In this document: piece by piece, positions 17,437 to 29,956 of the stretch
Layout: each line of letters begins with the position of its first letter
Numbering within the stretch: position 1 is the first letter of the stretch
NCBI RefSeq assembly: GCF_003289965.1
Contig: NZ_QMBQ01000005.1
Span: 310,001 to 374,000, forward strand
DNA: 64,000 nt
DNA from: Mesorhizobium atlanticum
Lineage (GTDB): Bacteria; Pseudomonadota; Alphaproteobacteria; Rhizobiales; Rhizobiaceae
Reading direction: 5' to 3'
Position numbers and translations under genes: made by a program
The notes under the pieces: generated by a model
What the model was told of the DNA's origin: nothing
What the model saw: the letters and a program-made list of their open reading frames with translations, nothing else
The model's database searches: none

Positions 17437-18063
17437 CTAGTGCTGGCCGGACCAGTTGATCGGCGCGTAATGCCCGTTGCGGCGGGAATTGTCCCAGCTC
17501 ATGCCGTGGTCGCTGAAGGTGCTGCCTTCAACCCCCATCGCCATGCCGAGCCAGTCGGGATTGACGGGATGGCCGGAGGCAACCCACATCTCGCCGTCCT
17601 CGCGCATTGTCGGCAGCGGCTCGACCGCCATATGCATCACGCCGTCAATCTCCGCCGACCGCTTCTTGCCGTCGACCCGATAGTCGATCGGCAGCTTCTT
17701 CACTCCAAGGTTGGTGCTGATCATCGGCGCGAAGGCCGCCATCGGACCGCCCGCGGCGCCGGTGAAAATCGCGCCCAGCGCTTCCGTTTGCCGGTCATCG
17801 GCGCGTCCGTCGATATAGGCGGCGGCCGTCCAATTGCCTTCCGCCATCGGGCCTGGCGTGTGCGCAACCATCGCGACGTTGAGCCCATCCAATCGAACGT
17901 CGCCGTAATTGCCCTTGTCGATATGAAAGACCAGAGCGACGTCGCAATCGCCTTTGGTCGGCTTCGACGTCAGCTGCGCGTTGGTGGATATCAGGCAGGG
18001 ACATACTACATCGCAGCTGCAATTCTCGAAGTAGCTTCCGGACAACTGCCAACTGACCGCCAT
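17437..18063 (-). CDS. DUF1326 protein with N-terminal Cys cluster
   Basis: 208 residues. The N terminus SYFENCSCDVVCPCLI holds four close cysteines (CxC...CxC), the hallmark of DUF1326. The rest is a beta-rich domain of the family, including FHIDKGNYGDVRLDGLNV and FSDHGMSWDNSRRNGHY. There is no signal peptide, so it is presumably cytoplasmic. It is coupled to the downstream DUF2182 membrane protein. A metal-binding or metal-delivery role is suggested by the cysteines and partner but is inference; the family has no assigned reaction that I know. Confidence 0.87.
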   Translation of the reverse strand: MAVSWQLSGSYFENCSCDVVCPCLISTNAQLTSKPTKGDCDVALVFHIDKGNYGDVRLDGLNVAMVAHTPGPMAEGNWTAAAYIDGRADDRQTEALGAIFTGAAGGPMAAFAPMISTNLGVKKLPIDYRVDGKKRSAEIDGVMHMAVEPLPTMREDGEMWVASGHPVNPDWLGMAMGVEGSTFSDHGMSWDNSRRNGHYAPINWSGQH

Positions 18064-18204
18064 TTGCTCCTCCCGTTAGCGTCAGGCGCGTCGGGCATAT
18101 CGCTTTGCAGGGCGGTGCCGTTTCGCGAACGCTATCGGAACGGCAGATAGCCCTCATCGCGATTGATCGGCACGCCGGGGCATAATTTAAGTTAAGGCTA
18201 ATAG

Positions 18205-18232
18205 AAGGTACGCCGTTACCCCCGGCTGTCAA
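18205..18232 (-). promoter_or_regulatory. possible promoter of the DUF1326-DUF2182 operon
   Basis: Read leftward, TTGACA (18232-18227) is followed after 16 bases by TACCTT (18210-18205), then an AT-rich stretch TATTAGCCTTAACTTAAATT. This is a reasonable sigma-70 match about 140 bases before the DUF1326 ATG. The rest of the 459-base spacer up to parB holds only the terminator below; I see no gene in it. Confidence 0.35.
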
Positions 18233-18411
18233 GCGGCGGGGCGACGCTGAAGGAATTGCTCGGCACCAGATGAAAGTCGGCGATTGGCGAATGCAAGGGT
18301 ACCGGCCGGCTGATAAGCCGGAGGAGTGCCGCAAGCACCGCTGGACAGCACCCTCCCCCAGGGCGGAAATTAGCCGTCCCCGCCGCTTTCGCTAGCCTCC
18401 GCCGTCAGGGA

Positions 18412-18436
18412 AAAAAGGCCAGCGTAACGCCAGCCC
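18412..18436 (-). terminator. rho-independent terminator of the par/rsmG/mnmG run
   Basis: On the minus strand GGCTGGCG-TTA-CGCTGGCC forms an 8-base stem (two G-U pairs) followed directly by TTTTTT. It lies 86 bases past the parB stop, where leftward transcription of the parB-parA block should end. Confidence 0.7.
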
Positions 18437-18522
18437 TTCCTCGTCTATCACCAATATATCAGACGTATCCAGCGTTCAGCCAAAACCTCAGCTACGGCCG
18501 AATGCCGTTACGCGACAGCCGG

Positions 18523-19416
<894 letters not shown>

Positions 19417-19480
19417 TATAATGTCCAGATCGTTTCGGAATCGAATCGGCTGATTAAACAACCTGCCGGGCGGCTGCGGC

Positions 19481-20278
19481 TCAGGCGGCGCGCAGCTTGC
19501 GCTCGCGGCGGATCACTTCGGAGGCGAGCTGCAGATAGGCCTGGCTGCCCGAGCATTTCAGGTCATAGAGGATCGCCGGCTTGCCGTAGGACGGCGCCTC
19601 GGAGACGCGCACATTGCGCGGGATGATCGTCTCATAGACCTTGTCGCCCATATGGGTGCGCACATCCTGCACCACCTGGTTGGCGAGGTTGTTGCGCCCG
19701 TCATACATGGTGAGCACGATGCCCTGGATGGTGAGATCCGGATTGATCGTGCCGCGCACCTGCTCGACCGTCTCCAGCAACTGGCTGAGACCTTCGAGCG
19801 CAAAGAACTCGCACTGCAGCGGCACGAGAACGGAATCGGCTGCCGCCATTGAATTCAAAGTCAAAAGATTGAGCGAAGGCGGGCAGTCGATCAGCACATA
19901 GCCGAACGGCGCCGACCGCTCTGCCGCGGCGCGCAGCGCGTTGCGCAGCCTGAGCACCCGGTCTGGCGCCGAGGCGATCTCCATCTCGATGCCGAGCAGG
20001 TCGAGCGTCGAAGGCACAATGGACAGGCCCGGCACCGCCGTCGGCACGGCGGCCGCTTCCAGCTCGAGCTCGCCGGTCAGCACGTCATAGGACGAGACGG
20101 TCCGGTCCTTGCGGTCGATGCCGAGCCCGGTGCTGGCATTGCCCTGCGGATCGAGGTCGACGATCAGCACGCGCTCGCCGATCGCAGCCAGGGCCGTCGC
20201 CAGGTTGATGGCCGTCGTCGTCTTGCCGACGCCACCTTTCTGGTTGGCAACAGTGATGATACGCGGTGCTGTGCTCAT
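19481..20278 (-). CDS. parA: chromosome partitioning ATPase ParA
   Basis: A 265-residue Walker-type ATPase that positions ParB-bound origins. The deviant Walker A KGGVGKTTTAINL is near the N terminus, with VLIVDLDPQGNAS and VLIDCPPSLNLL further on. I start at MSTAPRIITVANQ. An ATG seven codons earlier (20299) overlaps the rsmG stop as ATGA and is an equally possible coupled start. The frame further upstream is a shadow over rsmG. Confidence 0.96.
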   Translation of the reverse strand: MSTAPRIITVANQKGGVGKTTTAINLATALAAIGERVLIVDLDPQGNASTGLGIDRKDRTVSSYDVLTGELELEAAAVPTAVPGLSIVPSTLDLLGIEMEIASAPDRVLRLRNALRAAAERSAPFGYVLIDCPPSLNLLTLNSMAAADSVLVPLQCEFFALEGLSQLLETVEQVRGTINPDLTIQGIVLTMYDGRNNLANQVVQDVRTHMGDKVYETIIPRNVRVSEAPSYGKPAILYDLKCSGSQAYLQLASEVIRRERKLRAA

Positions 20279-20295
20279 GGGCCTATGCCAGTAAT

Positions 20296-20933
20296 TCATT
20301 GCTGTTTCGCCGGGCGCAAGTCGCTGATTTGGAGGATGACGCCATGGGGGTCGGTCATGCTCGAATGTTCTACCAGATCGAAGGCCCAGCGGTGAGTGCT
20401 TTCTTCCACTTCTGCCCGGTAATCCCGGCCTTTGTGGAAAAGCGCCCGCGCCCCTTTGGTCAGCCACGGCGCGGCCAGATCGAGCAGGTCAGGGAGCGCC
20501 GCCAGCGCCCGCGCCGTGACGATTTCAGGAGCAGGAACAAGCGGATAGCTGTCGTCAATACGCTTCGCCAGGACCCGCGCCGGCAAATCGAACTGACCCA
20601 CGACCGACTGCAGGAACGAGGCCTTCTTGCGGTTGCTTTCGACGAGATCGATCGAGGCGCCGGGACGCTCTTTAAGCAGGAAGCCGAGCACCAATCCGGG
20701 AAATCCGCCGCCTGAGCCAAGATCGACCCAGCGTGTGGCAGTGGGCGCGATTCGCGCGAGCTGGGCGCTGTCCAGGATGTGGCGCCGCCAGACGTCATCC
20801 AGCGTCGACGGCGCCGCCAGATTGATGCTGCGGTTCCATTTCAGGAACAGCTGTTCGAAGGCCTGCAGCCGCTCGAATGTTTCACGTGAAACCGGACCCG
20901 CTGCCTTCTGCAGGTCCGCCCAGCCATCCGCGC

Positions 20934-20937
<4 letters not shown>
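20296..20937 (-). CDS. rsmG: 16S rRNA (guanine527-N7)-methyltransferase RsmG (GidB)
   Basis: 213 residues. The SAM-binding motif VDLGSGGGFPG is intact, with LVESNRKKASFLQ after it. It starts with GTG overlapping the mnmG stop (GTGA). Codons for VSRET near residue 16 contain a parS-like sequence. It modifies 16S rRNA in the 530 loop; in many bacteria the gene sits beside mnmG near the origin, as here. Confidence 0.96.
20878..20893. promoter_or_regulatory. parS-like site inside rsmG
   Basis: TGTTTCACGTGAAACC differs from the parS consensus TGTTTCACGTGAAACA at the last base only. It lies within the first codons of rsmG, about 1.5 kb from parB. Confidence 0.85.
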
Positions 20938-22808
<1,871 letters not shown>

Positions 22809-22885
22809 TTTCCAAGAATCCGCTTTCAGAGATGGATTGACACATGTCCCCGCTACCCCGTGCTGTCAAGGACGAAGACCGGACT

Positions 22886-22901
22886 CGTTTCACGTGAAAC
22901 A
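22886..22901. promoter_or_regulatory. parS-like site 1 of the mnmG-mnmE cluster
   Basis: CGTTTCACGTGAAACA matches the 16-base parS consensus at 15 positions (first base differs). It is in the spacer between mnmE and mnmG. Confidence 0.85.
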
Positions 22902-22922
22902 CGGATCCGGCCGATTGCATGG

Positions 22923-22938
22923 TGTTTCACGTGAGTCA
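22923..22938. promoter_or_regulatory. parS-like site 2 of the mnmG-mnmE cluster
   Basis: TGTTTCACGTGAGTCA matches parS at 14 of 16 positions. It begins 37 bases after the start of site 1, on the same helical region. Confidence 0.7.
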
Positions 22939-22960
22939 CTGCCGGCCAGGGGTCGACCAG

Positions 22961-22976
22961 TGTTTCACGTGAATCA
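22961..22976. promoter_or_regulatory. parS-like site 3, overlapping the mnmE stop codon
   Basis: TGTTTCACGTGAATCA matches parS at 15 of 16 positions. The last three bases are the complement of the mnmE TGA. It begins 38 bases after the start of site 2, so the three sites are almost evenly spaced. Confidence 0.8.
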
Positions 22977-24293
22977 CTTACCAATGCAGAACTGCGAAAA
23001 GATGACGTCGAGCAGATCCTCGACATCGACGGCACCGACAATGCGCCCGAGGCGCTCGGCCGCCAACCGCAATTCCTCGGCCCGCAGCTCCTGACTATGC
23101 CCGGACAGCGCCGCCCGCAGGAAATCCATCGCCTCTTGCAGCAGCTCGACATGGCGCATCCTGGATGGCAGGACGTCACCCGCCTCGCCAACCGCGGCAG
23201 CGGCGCGGCTACCGATCTCTCCGAGAAGGCGCACCAGTCCGGTCCCCTCTTTGGAAGAAATCACAAGGTCGTAGGCGCCGTCGCCCGCATCGGCGATATC
23301 AGACTTCGTGCCGATCCTCAGCAACGGAACCCCAGCCGGGACTCCCCTAACAGTCGACGGATTGGCCATATCTTCCAGCAGCAGAACAAGATCCGCCACG
23401 TCAGCCTTGGCCCGCGCCCTTTCGATGCCGATCGATTCCACCTTGCCCGCGGCGTCGCGCAGCCCGGCGGTATCGACAAGCCGCACCTTCAGCCCGTTGA
23501 GGTCCATGACGACCTCGAGCAGGTCGCGGGTCGTGCCTGGTTCGTCGGTGACGATGGCAGCCTCGCGCCGCGCCAAGGCGTTGAACAGACTGGACTTCCC
23601 AGCATTCGGGGCACCGAGGATCACCACTTCGAACCCGTCGCGAATGATCTCCGCGGCCTTGAACCCCTGGATGTGCCGTTCGATCTCGCCGATCATTGCT
23701 GTCACGTCCGACCAGACCGCATCCGAAACGGAGCCGGGCACATCCTCTTCCTCAGCGAAATCGATCTCCGCCTCGATCATGGCGCGCGCATGGATCAGCC
23801 GGCGGCGCCATCCGGAATAAAGCTCGCTCTGCGCGCCATCGGCGTTGCGCACCGCGAAGCGGCGCTGCGCCTCGGTCTCGGCATTGACCAGATCGGCCAG
23901 CGCCTCCGTCTCCACCAGATCCAGCCTGCCGTTGAGAAAGGCGCGCCGGGTGAACTCCCCGGGCTCGGCGTGCCTGACGCCTTCGAAGCCGGTGATCGTC
24001 TCCAGCATCTTGGCCGCGACTGCCCGGCTGCCATGGACCTGGAATTCCGCGACATCCTCGCCGGTGAAGCTGCCGGGGCCCGGAAAGAACAGCACGAGCC
24101 CATGGTCGATCGTCGAGCCATCCGCTGCCCTGATCGTCCGTAAATTGGTAAACCGATCCTTAATTGACCCGGCAATCGTTTCGACCACGAATCGAGTCTG
24201 GGGGCCGGAAATGCGGATCACGGCGATGCCGGCGGGCAGGCGGCCGCTGGACAGCGCGACGATCGAATCCTTCGAAGCCATTGGCGAAACCAT
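22974..24293 (-). CDS. mnmE: tRNA modification GTPase MnmE (TrmE)
   Basis: A 439-residue partner of MnmG. The N-terminal tetrahydrofolate-binding domain runs to about 120. The G domain follows, with GAPNAGKSSLFNALA (P-loop), DEPGTTRD (switch), and DTAGLRD. The protein ends in FCIGK, the C-terminal CxGK motif that carries the catalytic cysteine. The first ATG (MVSPMASKD) has a weak CAGG site; an ATG four codons later is possible. Leftward orientation from the origin side, as expected for this block. Confidence 0.96.
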   Translation of the reverse strand: MVSPMASKDSIVALSSGRLPAGIAVIRISGPQTRFVVETIAGSIKDRFTNLRTIRAADGSTIDHGLVLFFPGPGSFTGEDVAEFQVHGSRAVAAKMLETITGFEGVRHAEPGEFTRRAFLNGRLDLVETEALADLVNAETEAQRRFAVRNADGAQSELYSGWRRRLIHARAMIEAEIDFAEEEDVPGSVSDAVWSDVTAMIGEIERHIQGFKAAEIIRDGFEVVILGAPNAGKSSLFNALARREAAIVTDEPGTTRDLLEVVMDLNGLKVRLVDTAGLRDAAGKVESIGIERARAKADVADLVLLLEDMANPSTVRGVPAGVPLLRIGTKSDIADAGDGAYDLVISSKEGTGLVRLLGEIGSRAAAAVGEAGDVLPSRMRHVELLQEAMDFLRAALSGHSQELRAEELRLAAERLGRIVGAVDVEDLLDVIFSQFCIGK

Positions 24294-24401
24294 TTGCCGG
24301 ACCTGCCGAACCGCCTAGATTAAAAGGTAGAGCATGTTGGCCGCTGCACTTTTCGGCATCACGCTCTGACTTCTGCCTCAAACCACGCCGAGCCGCCCAT
24401 C

Positions 24402-26417
24402 GTGACCTTGCCCGCGCGAAACCTGCTTGCCGAAGAAGCCAGCCCCTATCTGCGGCAGCACAGCGACAATCCCGTGCACTGGCGGGGCTGGTCCCCGGCA
24501 GCCCTTGCCGAAGCAAAGGAGCTCGGCCGGCCGATCCTGCTCTCCATCGGCTATGCCGCCTGTCACTGGTGCCATGTCATGGCGCATGAAAGCTTCGAGA
24601 ACGACGCCGTCGCGGCCGTCATGAACCGGCTCTACGTGAATATCAAGGTCGATCGCGAGGAGCGCCCGGACATCGACCAGATCTACATGGCGGCGCTCCA
24701 CGCCATGGGCGAGCAGGGCGGCTGGCCGCTGACCATGTTTCTGACGCCCGACGGCAAGCCTTTCTGGGGCGGCACCTATTTTCCGCGCGAGGCGCGTTAC
24801 GGGCGGCCGGGCTTCATCCAGGTGCTGGAAGCGGTCGACAAGGCCTGGCGTGAAAAGCAGCAGAGCCTCGCGGAAAGCGCGGACGGGCTGACCGCTCATG
24901 TCGAATCCCGGCTTGCCGGAACCAAGGGCAAGGCGGTGTTGGAGCGCGACACCCTCGCCGATCTCGCCGGGCGCATCGACGGCATGATCGACCGCGATCT
25001 CGGCGGCTTCAAGGGAGCGCCAAAATTCCCGAATGCCCCCTTCATGCATACGCTCTGGCTCTCCTGGTTGCGCGACGGTCAGGCGGACCATCGCGATGCC
25101 GTGCTAACCAGCCTCGAGAAAATGCTGGCCGGCGGTATCTACGATCATGTCGGCGGCGGCCTCAGCCGCTATTCGACCGATGCCGAATGGCTGGTGCCGC
25201 ATTTCGAAAAGATGCTTTACGACAATGCCCAGCTCATCCGCCTCTGCAACTGGGCCTTTGCCGCCACCGGCAGCGACTTGTTCCGGGTACGAATCGAAGA
25301 GACCGTCGCCTGGCTGCTGCGCGAGATGCGGGTCGAAGGCGGTGCCTTCGCCGCCAGCCTCGACGCCGACAGCGACGGCGAGGAGGGCCTTTTCTACACC
25401 TGGAGCCGCGACGAGATAGAGACCGTGCTAGGCCACGATGCCCCAACTTTCTTCCGGTATTTCGATCTGGCAGCGCCGCATGGCTGGGAGGGCAAGCCTA
25501 TCATCCGCCAGAGCGACGCGCAGCAAGCTCAGAGCACCGCCGACTATGCTCGGCTCGCTCCATTGAAAGCGAAGCTGCTGGCTGTCCGCGAACAACGCGT
25601 CAGGCCAGGCCGCGACGGCAAGGCGCTCACCGATTGGAACGGGCTGATGATCACGGCGCTCGCGGAAGCCGGCCGTTCGCTTGACAGGCGTGACTGGATC
25701 GACGCAGCGGCAAAGGCTTTCGCTCATATCGTCGGAACCAGCCAGGATGGCCGCCTGCCGCATTCCATGCTTGGCGCCAAGAAGCTTTTCCCTGCGCTGT
25801 CCAGCGACTACGCCGCCATGACGAATGCCGCAATCGCATTGTTCGAGGCGACCGGCAATCCGGCATATTCCGATCACGCCCGGCAATTCATCGGCGAGCT
25901 CGACCGCTGGCACCTGGACAGCGACAAGACCGGCTACTGGCTGACGGCTTCGGACAGCGGCGACGTGCCGATCCGCATCCGCGGCGATGTCGATGAGGCG
26001 ATTCCATCGGCCACCAGCCAGATCGTCGAGGCCCTGGTGCGGCTGTCATCGCTTACCGGCGATCTCGAACTCTGGGAGAAGGCCTGGGCGGCCGCCGAGC
26101 ACGCCATGGGCCGCGCCGCGCAACAGCCCTACGGCCAGGCTGGTATCGTCAACGCCTGCGCGCTGGCGCTTGAGCCGCTGAAGCTCGTCATCATAGATGA
26201 GCGGGAATCTTCAAGCCTCGTTCCGGTTGCGAATCGCAATCCCGACCCGCGCCGGGTCGATATCGTCGTGCCGATCGGTACGGAAGCGAATCGACCCTTG
26301 CTGCCGGGCCGCGTGCTGCCGCCGACGGACAAGCTGGGCGCCTGGTTCTGCAGCGGGCAGGTTTGCCTGCCCGTGGTGACGGAGACGGAGGAGCTGGAGA
26401 AATTGTTGCGGCGATAG
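24402..26417 (+). CDS. thioredoxin-domain protein, DUF255/YyaL family
   Basis: 671 residues, GTG start. The N-terminal domain (about 1-165) is thioredoxin-like with the CxxC motif in YAACHWCHVMAHESF. The rest is an alpha-alpha barrel like that of N-acylglucosamine epimerase or GH88-type enzymes, with GGIYDHVGGGLSRYSTD and FEKMLYDNAQL. This is the conserved bacterial YyaL / human SPATA20 family, usually 650-700 residues. Its biochemical function is not established. It faces right between two leftward genes (mnmE and rho). Confidence 0.9.
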   Translation: MTLPARNLLAEEASPYLRQHSDNPVHWRGWSPAALAEAKELGRPILLSIGYAACHWCHVMAHESFENDAVAAVMNRLYVNIKVDREERPDIDQIYMAALHAMGEQGGWPLTMFLTPDGKPFWGGTYFPREARYGRPGFIQVLEAVDKAWREKQQSLAESADGLTAHVESRLAGTKGKAVLERDTLADLAGRIDGMIDRDLGGFKGAPKFPNAPFMHTLWLSWLRDGQADHRDAVLTSLEKMLAGGIYDHVGGGLSRYSTDAEWLVPHFEKMLYDNAQLIRLCNWAFAATGSDLFRVRIEETVAWLLREMRVEGGAFAASLDADSDGEEGLFYTWSRDEIETVLGHDAPTFFRYFDLAAPHGWEGKPIIRQSDAQQAQSTADYARLAPLKAKLLAVREQRVRPGRDGKALTDWNGLMITALAEAGRSLDRRDWIDAAAKAFAHIVGTSQDGRLPHSMLGAKKLFPALSSDYAAMTNAAIALFEATGNPAYSDHARQFIGELDRWHLDSDKTGYWLTASDSGDVPIRIRGDVDEAIPSATSQIVEALVRLSSLTGDLELWEKAWAAAEHAMGRAAQQPYGQAGIVNACALALEPLKLVIIDERESSSLVPVANRNPDPRRVDIVVPIGTEANRPLLPGRVLPPTDKLGAWFCSGQVCLPVVTETEELEKLLRR

Positions 26418-26456
26418 CGCTTTCCCTTCTCCCTGTGGCAGAGAAGGGGGAGCGCT
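26416..26456. terminator. strong stem-loop between convergent DUF255 and rho genes
   Basis: A 16-base stem (AGCGCTTTCCCTTCTC with GAGAAGGGGGAGCGCT, 14 pairs) and a 9-base loop. It overlaps the DUF255 TAG stop and ends 8 bases before the rho stop. There is no long T tract, so it may act as a bidirectional barrier or be another CTCC-type repeat. Confidence 0.5.
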
Positions 26457-26463
26457 GCCCCCA

Positions 26464-27729
<1,266 letters not shown>

Positions 27730-27975
27730 TAGATAGACTCTGGGTAGGCTTTTGGGAGAAAAATCGGCTGAATACGACAAATGCCGGCGCGGCCGAAAGC
27801 GAGTAAAGGGGCGGCGCATGACGGGAAGGAAGACCCGTCTTTTATCGTCGGTCGCCCGAAAGAGCAAGCCGCCTTTTGCGGATCCTGGCAGGGTCGAGGG
27901 GAAGCTAAGGCATGGTCTCGAGCAGGTAAGCGAAAAACGGAACCCGGCTCTCGAAGAAGACCATGTGCTCCTGAT

Positions 27976-28530
27976 CTAGAACGGCTTCACGACGACCAGG
28001 ATGACGATGACGATCATCAGCAATGTGGGGATCTCGTTGACGATCCGCCAGTGCCTGGTCGGCTTTTCGTTCTTGTCCTCGGCGAATTTCCTGACCGCGC
28101 CGGCGAGATAGCCGTGCAGACCCGACAGGACGAGCACCAAAGCGATCTTGGTGTGCAGCCAGCCGCCCTGGAAGCCGAAGCCTTTCCAGGCCAGCCAAAG
28201 CCCGAACACCCAGGTTACGATCATCGCCGGATTGATGATCCCCCTGAGCAGCCGGCGCTCCATCACCTTGAAGGTCTCGGACTGCACCGATCCCTTTTCT
28301 GCGTCGACGTGATAGACGAAAAGCCGCGGCAGATAGAGCATGCCGGCCATCCAGGAAATGACCGCGATCACATGGATGGCCTTGGCCCAGAGATAGAAGC
28401 CGTCGCCCGCCACCAGGTAGAGAACGGCGGTCGCCACCACGAGAACGGCAATGCCGATGGCCATGCGCTTCATCGCCTGGCCAGTGCTGTTTCCACTGCT
28501 CGCGCTGTTCTCGTTACCTGCAATGCTCAT
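27976..28530 (-). CDS. hemJ: protoporphyrinogen IX oxidase HemJ
   Basis: 184 residues with about four membrane helices. Conserved family features are LWAKAIHVIAVISWMAGMLY with the heme-ligand-type histidine, LPRLFVYH, and RHWRIVNEIPTLLMI near the C terminus. HemJ converts protoporphyrinogen IX to protoporphyrin IX in bacteria lacking HemG/HemY. The 20-residue polar N-terminal extension before the first helix could mean a later start (MKRMAIG). Its ATG overlaps the hemE stop (ATGA), so the two haem genes form an operon. Confidence 0.94.
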   Translation of the reverse strand: MSIAGNENSASSGNSTGQAMKRMAIGIAVLVVATAVLYLVAGDGFYLWAKAIHVIAVISWMAGMLYLPRLFVYHVDAEKGSVQSETFKVMERRLLRGIINPAMIVTWVFGLWLAWKGFGFQGGWLHTKIALVLVLSGLHGYLAGAVRKFAEDKNEKPTRHWRIVNEIPTLLMIVIVILVVVKPF

Positions 28531-29555
28531 CGGTGGCTCCTCACCATTTTCACCATCGCTTCGACATGCGCCACCGGCGTTTCCGGCGTGATGCCATGGC
28601 CGAGATTGAAGATCAGCGGCCCGCCGCCCAGCGTCTTCAGGATGGCATCGACGCCGTCGGCCAGCGCCTTGCCGCCGGCGACCAGCCTCAGCGGATCGAG
28701 ATTGCCTTGCACCGCGCCTTCGCGCTGCAATTCCTTCGCCATCGACAACGGCACCGTCCAGTCCAGGCCGAGGCCGGCGATACCGGTCTTCTTCCTATAG
28801 TCGCGATAGCGCTCGCCGGCGCCCTTCGGAAACCCGATCACCGGCACGTCGGGGTGAGCCGCCTTCACTTGCCGCACGATCTCGGCCACCGGTTCGACGC
28901 AGAAAGCCTCGAAAGACGGTTCGTCCAGCACGCCCGACCAGGAATCGAAAATCTGCACCGCATCGGCGCCGGCTTCGATCTGCCGGATAAGATAGGCAGC
29001 CGAATGGTCGGCCAGAACTTTCAGAAGCCGCGCGAAGGCGTCGGGCTCGCGATAGGCGAAAAGCCGCGCAGGGCCCTGGTCGGGCGTCCCATGCCCGGCA
29101 ATCATATAGGTCGCCACCGTCCAGGGCGCACCGCAGAAGCCGAGCAGCGTCGTCTCGTCTGGCAGCTTCGCCCGCAACCGTCGCACGGTCTCGTAGACCG
29201 GTTCGAGATTCACGTGAAACACATCGCCGTTCAGCGCCGCAATCTCGGCCGCCATGATCGGCTTCAGGATCGGCCCACGGCCCTCCTCGAAGCGGACATC
29301 CCGCCCAAGCGCATTGGGCACGACGAGAATGTCGGAGAACAGGATCGAGGCGTCGAAGCCGAAGCGTTCGATCGGCTGCAGCGTCACCTCGACGGCGAGG
29401 TCCGGGTCATAGCAGAGATCGAGGAAGGATCCGGCGCGCTTCCTTGTCTCGCGATACTCCGGAAGATAGCGGCCAGCCTGGCGCATCATCCAGAGCGGCG
29501 GCGGTGAAACCGTCTCGCCCTTGAGGACGTCGAGCACGATCCGTTTCCCAGCCAT
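28527..29555 (-). CDS. hemE: uroporphyrinogen decarboxylase
   Basis: 342 residues. Family signatures visible are PPPLWMMRQAGRYLPEYRE near the N terminus, FCGAPWTVATYMI, and FDSWSGVLDEPSFEAF. It decarboxylates uroporphyrinogen III to coproporphyrinogen III in the cytoplasm. In alphaproteobacteria hemE is the classic marker gene at the edge of the chromosomal origin; the AT-rich region begins just upstream of its start. A parS-like sequence lies within its coding region. Confidence 0.97.
   Translation of the reverse strand: MAGKRIVLDVLKGETVSPPPLWMMRQAGRYLPEYRETRKRAGSFLDLCYDPDLAVEVTLQPIERFGFDASILFSDILVVPNALGRDVRFEEGRGPILKPIMAAEIAALNGDVFHVNLEPVYETVRRLRAKLPDETTLLGFCGAPWTVATYMIAGHGTPDQGPARLFAYREPDAFARLLKVLADHSAAYLIRQIEAGADAVQIFDSWSGVLDEPSFEAFCVEPVAEIVRQVKAAHPDVPVIGFPKGAGERYRDYRKKTGIAGLGLDWTVPLSMAKELQREGAVQGNLDPLRLVAGGKALADGVDAILKTLGGGPLIFNLGHGITPETPVAHVEAMVKMVRSHR
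29206..29221. promoter_or_regulatory. parS-like site inside hemE
   Basis: AGATTCACGTGAAACA matches the parS consensus at 14 of 16 positions, with the central TTCACGTGAAAC core intact. It is about 350 bases from the putative origin, much nearer than the main cluster. Confidence 0.55.
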
Positions 29556-29956
29556 CCAGCGCTGCCCTCTCCAGTTCTCTTAAATCAAATATCTATTTTA
29601 AAAGAGTCTTCTGATTCTAAGAGTCTGTTGGTTGTGATGGTTGCGACCTGTCCAGCCTGCGGATCGAAAAGGCCAGTCAGCATATTGTCGCGTACTCGCT
29701 TTCGCAAATTGGAGGGCTCTGGGGACAAAGCGGATTCAATCTTTGGAGTCAAAAGCTTGGCTGGTTCGTTCCGAACTCCGCGCTGTGGATGAAATCGGCC
29801 CAGAAAAGTTGATCCCCAGTTTTGTCCCCAGCGCCGCGACAAAGCCTACAGCAGGTCGAATTGTGGACAAGCGGCCATCTGATACAGTCGCTTCCTTACC
29901 CGAGGCCCGCCCATCCAGCCTTGTCCACAATTGCCCACAGCCTGGACCCATCCCCT
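29556..29956. other. putative chromosomal replication origin (oriC)
   Basis: A 401-base spacer between divergent hemE and the PPDK/PPS regulatory protein gene, the position of the origin in Caulobacter, Rickettsia and Sinorhizobium. An AT-rich segment near hemE (29579-29622, including TTAAATCAAATATCTATTTT) is a candidate unwinding element. Toward the other end are sequences close to the DnaA box TTATCCACA. One mismatch: TGTGGATGA 29784-29792, TGTGGACAA 29862-29870, TTGTCCACA 29921-29929. Two mismatches: TGGGGACAA 29720-29728, TTGTCCCCA 29822-29830, TTGCCCACA 29931-29939, TGTGAACAA 29956-29964. No gene is supported inside. Confidence 0.82.

Noticed and set aside
29580..29601. CtrA site in the AT-rich part of oriC
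   Set aside because: Two TTAA tetramers are present but 14 bases apart instead of 7.
29681..29760. Possible small gene or sRNA within the oriC spacer
   Set aside because: The only frames are short, lack ribosome sites, and run through DnaA-like boxes; no promoter-terminator pair seen.
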